Source: Modestobacter sp. VKM Ac-2985
GTDB taxonomy: Bacteria > Actinomycetota > Actinomycetes > Mycobacteriales > Geodermatophilaceae
Direction of reading: 5' to 3'
DNA: 64,000 bases
Assembly: GCF_026967925.1 (NCBI RefSeq)
Contig: NZ_JAPVBI010000003.1
Coordinates: 127,070-191,069, forward strand
Part shown: one piece after another, positions 33,815-42,861 of the stretch
How the letters are laid out: every line of letters begins with the position of its first letter
Position numbering within the stretch: position 1 is the first letter of the stretch
The notes under the pieces: generated by a model
Databases searched by the model: none
Told to the model about the DNA's origin: nothing
What the model saw: only the letters and a program-made list of their open reading frames with translations
Position numbers and translations under genes: made by a program

Positions 33815-35682
33815 GCCCACACGGGACGCTTCGGCGCGGGCAGCCCGGTCTCCTCCTGACATCGGGCGAGGAGCTCCTCGATCGGCGGGCCCATGTCGAA
33901 GACCGGGAGCTCGGCGGGCCGGTCGGCGCGCAGCTGGTCGCGGAGAGCCTCGGTCGCCTGGGCGTCCACCGTGCCGTCCTCGGCCACGCAGACGCCGTAC
34001 CGCTCGGCCCCCTTCGGAGTCACCAGCCCGCGCCGCACCTCCAGGGCCACCAGCTCCTGATCGCGCTCGAGCGGGTCGCCCCACCCGCCGCCGCCCCAGG
34101 TGACGAAGTGGAGCACATCGCCGGGGCACACCGGGACGTCGTGGCACTTGCTGGGCAGCACCGAGCGGGTGCCGTCCGCGCGTTCGATCCACTTCGTGCC
34201 CCGGGCGCCGGGTCGCCCGCCGTTCACACCCCATGGATAGGTCAGCCAGCGGTCGTCGTGGATGGCGATCGTGCCCGGCTCCTCGAAGACGTAGGCGACG
34301 TCCACGCCGTTGCCGCCACGGTGCAGCCCGGGCCCGCCGGTGTCGGCGATCGTCTCCCACTTCTCGATCCGCAGCGGGTAGTAGGACTCCAGGTACTCGC
34401 ACGGGATGTTGGTGAAGCTGGGCCACAGGGAGTGCCCGTCCGGCCCGTCGCCCATCGGCCGGCCGGGGATGCCGCCGAAGCCGATCGAGTACAGCTGGAA
34501 CCACTCGCCCTTCCGCTCGCCGGCGGAGTAGTGGCCGGAGTACATGAAGTGCGGGGACGAGGAGAAGCCGGCCGCGTTCAGCAGCGCCGGGTTGGTCTGG
34601 CCGAGCAGCCCGCCGAAGAGGTCGAAGACCCGGCCGATGCCGTGGTTGCGCCCGTTGAGCGACGCCGGGTGCTCCGGCTTCCAGTACGAACCGTCGGGGA
34701 TGGTGACGTCGACCAGCGGGTAGAAGCCGTCGTTCCAGAGGATCTGCGGATCCGCCACGGTGATCATGTAGATCCCGAAGAACATCCGGGTCAGGTTCTC
34801 GTTGATGTAGTAGTTGATCGGCCCGACCGCCTGCGGCGAGGAGCCGGTGAAGTCCAGGTGCACCTTGTCGCCGGTGCGGGTCAACGACAGCTTGAGCTCG
34901 TAGGGGCCGTTGCCGACGCCGTCGTCGCAGATGTAGTCGGTGAAGCTGAGCGTGCGCCCCTCCTCGAACACCATGGAGAGGAGCACCTTCATGGCGTCGT
35001 GGTTGCGCTGCAGCAGCGAGTCCAGCGCCGAGAGGTAGGAGTCGACGCCGAACCGTTCGCACATCTCGACGACACGGCGCGCGGCGGTGCGGCACGCGGC
35101 GACCAGCCCGTTGAGGTCGGCGCGGTTCCAGTCGGGCTTGCGGACCTGGTTGAGGATGATCCGCAGCGCGTCCTCGTTGCGCTCGCCCTTCTTGTAGAGC
35201 GCGAAGGGCGGGATGACGACGCCCTCCTCGTAGATGGTCAGCGCGTCGGTCGGCATGGACGACGGTGTCTTGCCGCCGACGTCGGACATGTGCCCGAACA
35301 TCGCCGACCACCCGACGACCCGTCCCTGGTGGAAGATCGGGACGACGACCAGCCAGTCGTTGGCGTGGCTGATCGCGGCGCCGCAGGCGTACGGGTCCGA
35401 CGTCAGCAGGACGTCGCCCTCCTCGATCGTGCCGTCGAAGCCGTCGAGGAAGTCGGGGATCGACAGGCCGAACTGGCCGACGACCATCTTCCCGTCGGGG
35501 TCGGCGATCAGCGGGAACTCGTCGTGCTGCTCGCGGATGCCCGGCGACAGCGCCGTCCGGAAGAGCACCTCGTCCATCTCGTAGCGGGCGTTGCGGAGAC
35601 CGTTCTCGATGAGGTCGAGGGTGATCGGGTCGACGTCTCCCTTCTCGACGGTGCCGGTCGCGGTCTCGATGATCTGCGCCAT
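33811..35682 (-). CDS. hyuB: hydantoinase B/oxoprolinase family subunit
   Basis: A 623-residue subunit of an ATP-dependent cyclic-amide hydrolase or related acetone-carboxylase-type enzyme. Typical N-terminus DPITLDLIENGLRNARYEMDEVLFRTALSPGIREQHDEFPLI, then SDPYACGAAISHANDWLVVVPIF and GGNGVDVAYVF. Length and end (CPGDVLHFVTWGGGGWGDPLERD) match HyuB/N-methylhydantoinase B. Starts three bases after the hyuA stop; the subunits assemble together. Confidence 0.93.
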   Translation of the reverse strand: MAQIIETATGTVEKGDVDPITLDLIENGLRNARYEMDEVLFRTALSPGIREQHDEFPLIADPDGKMVVGQFGLSIPDFLDGFDGTIEEGDVLLTSDPYACGAAISHANDWLVVVPIFHQGRVVGWSAMFGHMSDVGGKTPSSMPTDALTIYEEGVVIPPFALYKKGERNEDALRIILNQVRKPDWNRADLNGLVAACRTAARRVVEMCERFGVDSYLSALDSLLQRNHDAMKVLLSMVFEEGRTLSFTDYICDDGVGNGPYELKLSLTRTGDKVHLDFTGSSPQAVGPINYYINENLTRMFFGIYMITVADPQILWNDGFYPLVDVTIPDGSYWKPEHPASLNGRNHGIGRVFDLFGGLLGQTNPALLNAAGFSSSPHFMYSGHYSAGERKGEWFQLYSIGFGGIPGRPMGDGPDGHSLWPSFTNIPCEYLESYYPLRIEKWETIADTGGPGLHRGGNGVDVAYVFEEPGTIAIHDDRWLTYPWGVNGGRPGARGTKWIERADGTRSVLPSKCHDVPVCPGDVLHFVTWGGGGWGDPLERDQELVALEVRRGLVTPKGAERYGVCVAEDGTVDAQATEALRDQLRADRPAELPVFDMGPPIEELLARCQEETGLPAPKRPVWA

Positions 35683-35685
35683 GGG

Positions 35686-37746
35686 TCAGGCCTCCGGAGT
35701 GATCAGCAGGGAGCCCGAGGCGTGCACGGTCGCCACGTGGCCGGGCAGGACGAGAGTGGTGGAGTCCATCTCGGTGACGATCGCGGGACCCCGGACGATG
35801 TCGCCGGCCCGCAGCTTCGCGCGGTCGTAGACGCCGGCGGGCGCGTACTCCCCACCGACGTAGATCCGGTGGTCCTGCACGAGTGCGCCGGCCGGGTCGC
35901 CGTCCCCCTCGGGCAGCGTCATCGGGGCGACGTCGGGCTTCGGGCCCGTGACGGTGGCGCGAGCGTTGACGATCTCGTGGTCGACGGTGAGCAGGAAGCC
36001 GAACAGCCGGTCGTGCTCGGCGTCGAACCGCTCCCCCAGCGTCGCCAGGGCTGCGGCCGGCTCGGCGAGCCAGGACGGGTCGACGTCGACCGGGATCTCG
36101 AAGCCCTGGCCGTGGTAGCGGACGTCGACCTGGTAGCCGACGGTCTGCTCGTCGCGGGAGACCCCCTGCTCCTCCAGCCGCCGGCCGGCGTCGGCCGCCA
36201 GGTCACGGAGGATCGTGGCGAGGTCCTCGCCGGTCAGCTCGCCGACGCGGCGCAGCACGGTGCGCGCGGACTCGTCGCGGCGGCTGGTCGTGGCGTCGCC
36301 GAGGGCGCACAGCAGGCCGGGACCGGGCGGCACGATCACCGGCCAGGCGCCGGTCAGCCGGCCCAGCGCGTTGGCGTGCAGCGGGCCGGCGCCGCCGAAG
36401 GCGACCAGGGCGAAGTCGCGGGGGTCGAAGCCCTGCTGGACCGAGACCAGGCGCAGCCCCCCCAGCATGTTCTCGTTGACGATGTCGACGATCCCGGCGG
36501 CCGCGGCCTCCGGCGAGTCCAGCCCCATGGCCTCGGCGACCTTGCCGACGGCGGCCCGCGCGGCCTCGACGTCGAGGGTGATCTCGCCGCCGGCCAGGGT
36601 CGTGGGCAGGTGCCCGAGGACGACGTTGGCGTCGGTGACCGTGGGGTCGGTGCCGCCCGTGCCGTAGGCGGCCGGTCCCGGGTCGGCGCCGGCCGACTGC
36701 GGGCCGACGCGCAGCGCCCGGGTGAGCTCCGGCACGTGCGCGATGGAGCCCCCACCCGCGCCGACCGTGCGGACGTCGACGCTGGAGGACCGGACGACGA
36801 GGTCGCCGACCTTGGTCTCCCGGCCGATCCTCGGGCTCAGGCCCTGCACGAGCCCGACGTCGGTGGAGGTGCCGCCCATGTCGAAGGTGATCAGATCGCG
36901 GTAGCCGGCCTGCTCGGCCACCCAGACCGCGCCGGTGACGCCTCCGGCGGGCCCGGACAGCAGCAGGGTGACCGGGGAGTCGATGGCGTTCGCGGCCGAG
37001 GAGAGCCCGCCGTCGCTGCGCAGGATGGCCAGCTCCCCGGCGACGCCGCCTTCGGCCAGGTTGCCGGCCAGGCTCTGCACGTACCGCTTGACCTGTGGCT
37101 GGACGTAGCCGTTGGCGACCGTGGTGAGGGTGCGCTCGTACTCCCGCAGCTCGGGCAGCACGTCCGAGGACAGCGAGATCGGGATGCCGGGCAGCACCTC
37201 GGCGGCGATCTCGCCGATCCGCTTCTCGTGCGCCGGGTCGGCGAAGGAGTTGATCAGGGAGACGGCGAGGGCCTGCACGCCGTTGCCGCGCAGCTTCTCC
37301 AGCTGCGTGCGGACGTCGGCCTCGTCGAGCTCCCGCACGACGGCGCCGTCGCTGGCGATCCGCTCGTCGACCTCGACGGTGTTCTCCAGCGCCGCCAGCG
37401 GTTCGGGCTTGGGCCAGATGATCCAGCCGGCCAGCCCACCGGGGACGAAGGACCGGGCGATCTGCAGCACCTGCCGGAAGCCCTTGGTCGTCACCAGCCC
37501 GACGGTGGCGCCCTTGCCCTCGAGGATCGCGTTGGTGGCCACGGTCGTCCCGTGCAGGACCTGCGCCACCTCCGATAGCTCGATGCCCGCCTCCGCGCAC
37601 ACCTTGCCGATCCCGTGGAGGACGCCGACTGCCTGGTCGGCAGGGGTCGAGGCGGTCTTGGCCCGCCACGTGCTGCCGCTGCCCTCCTCCACCAACAGGA
37701 CGTCGGTGAACGTGCCTCCGACGTCGACTCCGAGCCGGTAGCTCAT
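35686..37746 (-). CDS. hyuA: hydantoinase A/oxoprolinase family subunit
   Basis: A 686-residue ATP-binding subunit. N-terminal RLGVDVGGTFTDVLLVEE and HGTTVATNAILEGKGA, then the second actin-like half DLITFDMGGTSTDVGLVQG and VGAGGGSIAHV. Standard for HyuA/N-methylhydantoinase A, which spends ATP to open a five-membered imide or lactam ring. Starts inside the gntR stop (ATGA overlap). Alternatives are 5-oxoprolinase or acetone/acetophenone carboxylase subunit; the amidohydrolase partner favours hydantoin-type substrates. Confidence 0.93.
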   Translation of the reverse strand: MSYRLGVDVGGTFTDVLLVEEGSGSTWRAKTASTPADQAVGVLHGIGKVCAEAGIELSEVAQVLHGTTVATNAILEGKGATVGLVTTKGFRQVLQIARSFVPGGLAGWIIWPKPEPLAALENTVEVDERIASDGAVVRELDEADVRTQLEKLRGNGVQALAVSLINSFADPAHEKRIGEIAAEVLPGIPISLSSDVLPELREYERTLTTVANGYVQPQVKRYVQSLAGNLAEGGVAGELAILRSDGGLSSAANAIDSPVTLLLSGPAGGVTGAVWVAEQAGYRDLITFDMGGTSTDVGLVQGLSPRIGRETKVGDLVVRSSSVDVRTVGAGGGSIAHVPELTRALRVGPQSAGADPGPAAYGTGGTDPTVTDANVVLGHLPTTLAGGEITLDVEAARAAVGKVAEAMGLDSPEAAAAGIVDIVNENMLGGLRLVSVQQGFDPRDFALVAFGGAGPLHANALGRLTGAWPVIVPPGPGLLCALGDATTSRRDESARTVLRRVGELTGEDLATILRDLAADAGRRLEEQGVSRDEQTVGYQVDVRYHGQGFEIPVDVDPSWLAEPAAALATLGERFDAEHDRLFGFLLTVDHEIVNARATVTGPKPDVAPMTLPEGDGDPAGALVQDHRIYVGGEYAPAGVYDRAKLRAGDIVRGPAIVTEMDSTTLVLPGHVATVHASGSLLITPEA

Positions 37747-38453
37747 GAGGCCTCCTCTTCGCTTCGGTCCTGCACGGTGGTGTGGGCGGACTGGGCGGTC
37801 TGGGCGGTGGCGGCACGGACCATGACGGCCCGGGCGTTGCAGATGTGTGCGGTCATCACCGCGCGGGCCCACCCGGCGTCGCCGGCCCGCAGCGCGGCGA
37901 CGATCTCGACGTGGTGGGCGAGGCTGCGGCGCAGCGACTCGGCGTCGTAGGTGTGGAAGTTCCGGCGCACGATCGGCGGGTGGATGGCGGCGGCCAGCGC
38001 GGCGGCCAGGGTGGGGTGGCCGCCGAGTGCGACCAGCCGGTCGTGGAAGGCCCGGTTGAGCGGGACGAGGGCGTCGAGGTCCTGCCCCGGGCCGGGGCTG
38101 CCCACCTCGATCATCCGCTGTGCGAGCTCGGCCAGCTCGTCGATGTCGGCAGCCGTGGCGTTCGGCACGGCGAAGGCGGTGAGCTGGGGCTCCAGCGAGA
38201 TGCGCAGGTCGAACACGCCCTCGAGCTCGGCAACGGTCCAGGTGGCCACCCGCGCCCCGCGGTTGGCGACCACCTCGACCAGCCCCTCGGCGGCGAGCCT
38301 GCTGAGTGCCTCGCGGACCGGTGTGCGGCTGACCCCCAGCCGATCGGCCAGCTCGACCTCCCCGAGCCGGGCGCCGGGGGTGAGATCGCCACCGAGGATG
38401 AGCTCGCGCAGCTCGGCGAGCGCCCGCTCGGCGGACGTGATCGATCGTGTCAC
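37743..38453 (-). CDS. GntR-family (FCD) transcriptional regulator
   Basis: A 236-residue repressor or activator. N-terminal winged helix: ELRELILGGDLTPGARLGEVELADRLGVSRTPVREALSRLAAEGLVEVVANRGARV. C-terminal all-helical FCD domain with metal/acid-binding His/Asp positions (LNRAFHDRLVALGG and RSLAHHVEIVAALRAGD). Ligands of FCD regulators are usually organic acids. It is the first gene of the hyu operon and divergent from the ICL-like gene, so it likely controls both through the 105-base gap. GTG start. Confidence 0.93.
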   Translation of the reverse strand: MTRSITSAERALAELRELILGGDLTPGARLGEVELADRLGVSRTPVREALSRLAAEGLVEVVANRGARVATWTVAELEGVFDLRISLEPQLTAFAVPNATAADIDELAELAQRMIEVGSPGPGQDLDALVPLNRAFHDRLVALGGHPTLAAALAAAIHPPIVRRNFHTYDAESLRRSLAHHVEIVAALRAGDAGWARAVMTAHICNARAVMVRAATAQTAQSAHTTVQDRSEEEAS

Positions 38454-38472
38454 CGGTCACATCCTCTCGACG

Positions 38473-38547
38473 ATTGTGTGCAAACCTAGGGCCGCAGACT
38501 GCGGGGAGGCAACGCCTCCCCGTAAATTCCGTGTGACTGCATACAAG
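38473..38547. promoter_or_regulatory. candidate GntR operators and hairpin in a divergent promoter
   Basis: TTGTGTGCA on the plus strand (38474-38482) and TTGTATGCA on the minus strand (38538-38546) are near-identical inverted half sites, about 55 bases apart, of the TNGTNTNCA kind bound by FadR/FCD regulators. Between them is a perfect nine-base hairpin CGGGGAGGC-AAC-GCCTCCCCG (38502-38522). Confidence 0.5.
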
Positions 38548-38558
38548 AGGGGGCCGAC

Positions 38559-39455
38559 GTGGCGGAGCTGCTGGGAAACGGACGGACATCGCGGGCTCGC
38601 CTGCGCGAGCTCGTGGAGGGCCCGGAGCCGCTGCTCGCCCCCGGCGCCTACGACGCGCTGAGCGCCCGCCTGGTCGAGCAGGCCGGCTTCGACGTCGTGT
38701 ACATGACCGGCTTCGGGACGACTGCGTCGCTGATCGGCCGCCCCGACGTGGGGCTGCTCAGCGGGGCGGAGATGGTCGACAACGCCCGGCGGATCGTGTC
38801 CGCCGTCGACGTGCCGGTGATCGCTGACGCCGACACCGGCTACGGCAACGCCCTCAACGTCGTCCGGACCGTGCAGCTCTACGAGCAGGCCGGCGTCGCG
38901 GGGATCCAGCTCGAGGACCAGGTGATGCCCAAGAAGTGCGGGCACATGAGCGGCAAGCTGCTGATCAGCACCGACGAGATGGCCGGCAAGATCCGGGCCG
39001 CCGTCGAGGCCCGGCGCGACCCCGACCTGCTGATCATCGCCCGCACCGACGCCGTCGCCGTCACCGGCACAGACGACGCCATCGCCCGGGCGCGGGCGTT
39101 CGCCGCGGCCGGCGCCGACGTGCTGTTCGTGGAGGCACCGACGTCGGAGGCCGACATCGAGCGGGTGGCCACCGAGCTGCGCGGCGTGGCCCCGCTGGTG
39201 TTCAACTGGGCCGAGGGCGGGAAGACGCCACCGCTGACGCTGGAGCGGATCACCGAGCTCGGGTTCTCCCTCGTGATCTACCCGATCGGCACCCTGCTGG
39301 CCGCCACCGCCGGCATCCGCTCGCTGCTGGCCAGCCTCAGGCGCGACGGGGTGCCGACGGCGGCCCTGGACGCGGTGCCGACCTTCGGCGAGTTCACCGA
39401 CCTGATCGGCCTGCCCGAGGTGCAGCAGCTGGAGCAGCGCTTCTCCGGCCCCTGA
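38559..39455 (+). CDS. isocitrate lyase/PEP-mutase superfamily protein
   Basis: A 298-residue TIM-barrel enzyme. Superfamily motifs: LLAPGAYDALSARLVEQAGFDVVYMTGFGT, metal-binding VIADADTGYGNALNV, and the catalytic loop EDQVMPKKCGHMSGK (KKCGH as in lyases), then IIARTDAVAV. Related to 2-methylisocitrate lyase, oxaloacetate decarboxylase and 2,3-dimethylmalate lyase; the exact one is not clear. GTG start with AGAGGGGG upstream. Divergent from gntR-hyuAB, so probably part of the same catabolic route. Confidence 0.9.
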   Translation: MAELLGNGRTSRARLRELVEGPEPLLAPGAYDALSARLVEQAGFDVVYMTGFGTTASLIGRPDVGLLSGAEMVDNARRIVSAVDVPVIADADTGYGNALNVVRTVQLYEQAGVAGIQLEDQVMPKKCGHMSGKLLISTDEMAGKIRAAVEARRDPDLLIIARTDAVAVTGTDDAIARARAFAAAGADVLFVEAPTSEADIERVATELRGVAPLVFNWAEGGKTPPLTLERITELGFSLVIYPIGTLLAATAGIRSLLASLRRDGVPTAALDAVPTFGEFTDLIGLPEVQQLEQRFSGP

Positions 39456-39566
39456 CCGTCGCCGGACAGGACCGGCCAGGGACATCGGTGACTTCCCGGC
39501 TGCTGATGAGCGGCGTCTGCGCCGCTGCACGAACGTGGGCTCGGCCGGTGTCGACGGTCCGTGAGC

Positions 39567-39971
39567 TCAGCCGGATCCGTCGAGATCCCGGTCCTCGAGA
39601 GTCACGGGAACGGTCCCGCCGCTTCCGCTCCACCACACCCGGTCGCCGACGACCACCGGTGCCCTCACGACGGGTACGTCGCTGATGACCGGTGCCTTCG
39701 CCTGGCTCACCACCGTGGTCACGTCGATGCCCCCAGGCTCGCCGAGCTCCTCGGGGAGCCGAACGGCGATGATGTCACCGTCGAGCGCCAGGTTCGTCCC
39801 GGCGGCGACGGCCACGTCGTGAGAGTCGAGATCGATCGGCGCGTCGGCCTGGTCCAGGGCCGGCACATGGCCGAGGACCTCGAGCGACTGTGGGTCGAAC
39901 AGGGTGAGCCAGTCCTCGAGGAACTGGACAGTCCCGGTCTGCGACGAGGCGACCGTCGCCGGCCATGACAT
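39567..39971 (-). CDS. hypothetical protein coupled to MFS gene
   Basis: A 134-residue protein whose ATG overlaps the MFS stop (TGATG). It starts MSWPATVASSQTGTVQFLEDWLTLFDPQSLEVLGHVPAL and is rich in beta-type sequence; LTLFDPQSLEVLG and ALDGDIIAVRLPE resemble blades of a beta-propeller. It may be the rump of a larger propeller protein or a small partner of the transporter. No signal peptide. Function not recognised. Confidence 0.6.
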   Translation of the reverse strand: MSWPATVASSQTGTVQFLEDWLTLFDPQSLEVLGHVPALDQADAPIDLDSHDVAVAAGTNLALDGDIIAVRLPEELGEPGGIDVTTVVSQAKAPVISDVPVVRAPVVVGDRVWWSGSGGTVPVTLEDRDLDGSG

Positions 39972-41365
39972 CAACCTGAAGGCGTCGGACGATCGGCCAA
40001 CCGGTGCGTGACCGTCGTCCTCCGCCGGCTGACGACCGCATAGCCGACCACGAAGGCGATGACTGCGACGCCCATCCCCGCGAGCGTCCAGCGCAACCCG
40101 ATGACGTCGGCGAGCAGGCCCAGCGGAAGTGCGGCGATGCCGAAGGCGCCGAAGCTGAGCATGACCAGGCCCTGCACCCGCCCGTGGTACTCCGTGTCCG
40201 ACAGGGCGAGGAGCTGCGACTGGTTGGTGGTCTGGAAGGCGAGCATCGCCGCGCCGACGGCAAGGAGCACGGCCACCGCGACGTAGGCGTTGGGCGCGAT
40301 CGCCAGCGAGCAGACGGCGATGCCGAAGACGGCGCCCGAGGCCACCAGGACCCGCGTCTGCCGGACCCATGAGCTGCGCCGCCCCAGGAGCAGACCGGCT
40401 GCGACCCCGCCGACCGCGGACGTCGCCGACAGGACCCCGTAGCCGACCGAGCCGAGGCCGAACAGATCGCTGGAGATGGTCGGCATGAAGGCCAGGTAGG
40501 GCATCCCCATCATCGTGACGCCGATGCCGCACCACACCAGGGCGCCGAGCTCGGGGTGCCGGCGGACGTAGTGCAGGCCATCGGCGAGTTCGCCCAGTGG
40601 GGACCGGCCGGAGGGCTCCCCGCGCCGCCCGACCGGGAGGGCGGCGGTGAGGAGCACCCCGACGATCGCCAGGACCGCGCTGAACAGGAAGACCGCCTCG
40701 ACGCCCCAGGCCACCGAACCGATGACCACGCCGGCCAGCGCCGGACCGACCACCCGGTTCACCTCGGCATTGACCAGCAACAGCGAGACGGCCTGCGGCA
40801 CCGACGCACGCGGGACCAGCTCGGCGAGGAAGGCCATCCGGGCGGGACCGAACAGGGCGAAACCCACGGCCTGCAGCACGCTCGCACCGAGCAGCATCCA
40901 GTAGGCGATGACGTCGAAGACGACGGCCAGCCCGATCCAGGCGCTCGACACCGCCAGCATGAGCACCGAGAGCTGCAGCACCAGCCGTTTGGGCAGCCGG
41001 TCGGCGGCCACGCCACCCCACGGGGTGGCCAGCAGCAGGGCCACGCCGAAGGCCAGCAGGATCCCGCCCAGCGCAGCGTTCGACCCGGTCAGCTCGTACG
41101 CCAGCCAGCCGCGGGCGATCGCCTGCGCCATGACGCCCAGGAAGACCGCGACGGCGTTGAGGTAGAGGACCAGGAAGCCGCCGATCCGCAGGATCGCCAT
41201 CGCGCCGAGAGGCGAGGTCTCCGGTGGCACCGGGAGGGCTGTCTCCCCCGGGACCGGGACCGCCGGTACCGGTACCTCGGGTGGCGGGGCCGGCTCCGGT
41301 GCGGCCGGTGTCCGTCCCGGCTCATCGCAGCGTTCGTCGACGTGCCGGATGGCCTCTCCGCTCAT
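39971..41365 (-). CDS. MFS transporter
   Basis: A 464-residue membrane protein with 12 helices after a 50-residue Pro-rich cytoplasmic tail (PAAPEPAPPPEVPVPAVPVP). Similar to the DHA3/enterobactin-exporter type group (GWLAYELTGSNAALGGILLAFGVALLLATPWGGVAADRLPKR is the family loop 2-3). Likely proton-driven drug or siderophore efflux; substrate unknown. ATG start with GAGGGGG upstream. Confidence 0.88.
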   Translation of the reverse strand: MSGEAIRHVDERCDEPGRTPAAPEPAPPPEVPVPAVPVPGETALPVPPETSPLGAMAILRIGGFLVLYLNAVAVFLGVMAQAIARGWLAYELTGSNAALGGILLAFGVALLLATPWGGVAADRLPKRLVLQLSVLMLAVSSAWIGLAVVFDVIAYWMLLGASVLQAVGFALFGPARMAFLAELVPRASVPQAVSLLLVNAEVNRVVGPALAGVVIGSVAWGVEAVFLFSAVLAIVGVLLTAALPVGRRGEPSGRSPLGELADGLHYVRRHPELGALVWCGIGVTMMGMPYLAFMPTISSDLFGLGSVGYGVLSATSAVGGVAAGLLLGRRSSWVRQTRVLVASGAVFGIAVCSLAIAPNAYVAVAVLLAVGAAMLAFQTTNQSQLLALSDTEYHGRVQGLVMLSFGAFGIAALPLGLLADVIGLRWTLAGMGVAVIAFVVGYAVVSRRRTTVTHRLADRPTPSG

Positions 41366-41828
41366 GGTCCCCCTCGTCCGACGTCGAAGCGGGGAACCTG
41401 ACCGTCCACCACCACGTCCCGAGCGAGCGGGCACCGTCACGACCCTGCCACATCAGGCGTCCGACGATGAGCAGGCACCGGGCACGGACGAGGGACGAGC
41501 ACGAGGACCGTCCGCTCGATGCCTGGAGGGCCACGTCGCCTGGCATGCAGGCCAAGGCCTCGGACCCCACTGGCCCTCCCCATGGGCGATGGGTCAACTC
41601 AACGGGGAGGTGGCTCTCCGACCCCGCCTGCCTGGAACAGCGGGGAACGCTCGAACGGCTCGAGGACGAGCCCGATCCGGGCGGAGTGGTCCCGCGTCGT
41701 CAGCGACGGGCATGCGGGGAACTTCAGTGCGGACCGAGACCTCGAGATGACGTGGCTTTCGGATCCTCAAGGGGGAGAATGGGAGGGGTCCGAGCACCCC
41801 GGAGCGTCCCCTCCCACCGGAGCTCCCC
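41366..41828. other. gap between divergent MFS and DUF4383 genes
   Basis: About 460 bases with no convincing gene. One plus-strand frame (about 41690-41770) reads IRAEWSRVVSDGHAGNFSAD and on, which could be an old gene fragment. The last 20 bases before 41829 (CCCACCGGAGCTCCCC) carry the ribosome-binding site of the next gene. Confidence 0.4.
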
Positions 41829-42632
41829 ATGGCACAGCGACTGCACCTCCCCCACCGCCAGAACACCACCTCCGCACAGTCCGAGGACCCGCCGCATCTC
41901 GGCGCCCGTGTGTACGCCGTGCAGCGCGCCGGCGCCGTTCTCGTGGCCCTGTTCCTCCTGCTCTTCGGCCTGCTGGGCTTCGCCAGCGACCAAGCGTTCT
42001 TCTCGACGCGTGGTCAATCGGTCCTGGGGATGTCCTCCAACGGCCTGCTGTCCACCCTCTCGGTGGTCGTCGCCGTCGTGCTCCTCGCCGCCGCCGTCCG
42101 CAGTGCACGCACCGCATCGACGGTGATGCTCATCCTCGGCCCGCTGTTCCTGCTGTCGGCATTGGTGAACGCGATCGTCATCGGGACCCGCTTCAACTGG
42201 CTGGCCTTCGAGATGAGCAACGTCGTCTTCTCCGTCGTCGTCGGACTGCCCATGCTGCTCTTCGGGGCCTACGGCCGGATCAGTGGCAACCTCCCGTCCG
42301 ACAGCCCGTACGCCCACCCCTCGACCGACGATGCGGACGTCGTCGACGAACGCCCCAGGACCCCGGAGGAGGTCGCCGCCGAAGAGGCGATGCGCGAGGC
42401 CGAGATGGCCGTCGTCCAGCACGCCGCCACTCCGGAGCAGCACCGCCGCGTCGAAGCGATGGCCCGGGTGCACAACCGCCAGGATCGACGCCGGGTCTGG
42501 ATGGAGCTCGACTCGGCGGGTCGGGACAGGGATCGCCGGGACGGGACGTCACCGGGTCCTGGGACGGCGCTCCCCCACCCGCGACCGGGCTGGCGCATGC
42601 CCTGGCGTCGAAGAGGTCCGGGCCCCGGCTGA
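41829..42632 (+). CDS. DUF4383-domain membrane protein
   Basis: A 267-residue protein. Four hydrophobic helices between residues 28 and 155 (VYAVQRAGAVLVALFLLLFGLLGF ... NVVFSVVVGLPMLLFGAYGRIS) match DUF4383. The C-terminal 110 residues are charged and cytoplasmic with a helical stretch (EEVAAEEAMREAEMAVVQHAATPEQHRRVEAMARVHNRQDRRRV), longer than most relatives. Function unknown. CGGAG before ATG. The dispersed repeat begins 15 bases past its stop. Confidence 0.8.
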   Translation: MAQRLHLPHRQNTTSAQSEDPPHLGARVYAVQRAGAVLVALFLLLFGLLGFASDQAFFSTRGQSVLGMSSNGLLSTLSVVVAVVLLAAAVRSARTASTVMLILGPLFLLSALVNAIVIGTRFNWLAFEMSNVVFSVVVGLPMLLFGAYGRISGNLPSDSPYAHPSTDDADVVDERPRTPEEVAAEEAMREAEMAVVQHAATPEQHRRVEAMARVHNRQDRRRVWMELDSAGRDRDRRDGTSPGPGTALPHPRPGWRMPWRRRGPGPG

Positions 42633-42647
42633 CGGATCCGTTCACTC

Positions 42648-42689
42648 GGGGGCAGGCGTGTGCGGAAGTGCCGAGTCCCCCTGGGACAC
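42648..42689 (+). repeat. dispersed repeat copy C
   Basis: GGGGGCAGGCGTGTGCGGAAG then TGCCGAGTCCCCCTGGGACAC; close match to copy B. The right half has the same small hairpin position (GTCCC-CCT-GGGAC). Confidence 0.65.
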
Positions 42690-42861
42690 CGCCGTGGTGA
42701 CCATGCGTGCTGTCGAAGGCGCCGAGCACCAGGGTGGTGCCTCGGAGCAGGTCCAGCGCCACCGACCCGCGGACCCCGCGAGACCGCTCGTCCGATGCGT
42801 GAAGTCAGTGGCGGCGCACCTTTCCGCGGAGCAACCGGCACGCCTGACGGAAGATGTTGCG

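Noticed and set aside
34108-37578. Plus-strand open frame of 1156 codons opposite hyuAB
   Set aside because: Mirror of two well-supported genes; composition is that of an antisense frame in GC-rich DNA.
42690-42861. Possible transporter fragment on the minus strand (LDLLRGTTLVLGAF)
   Set aside because: Too short and without flanking support; could be chance.
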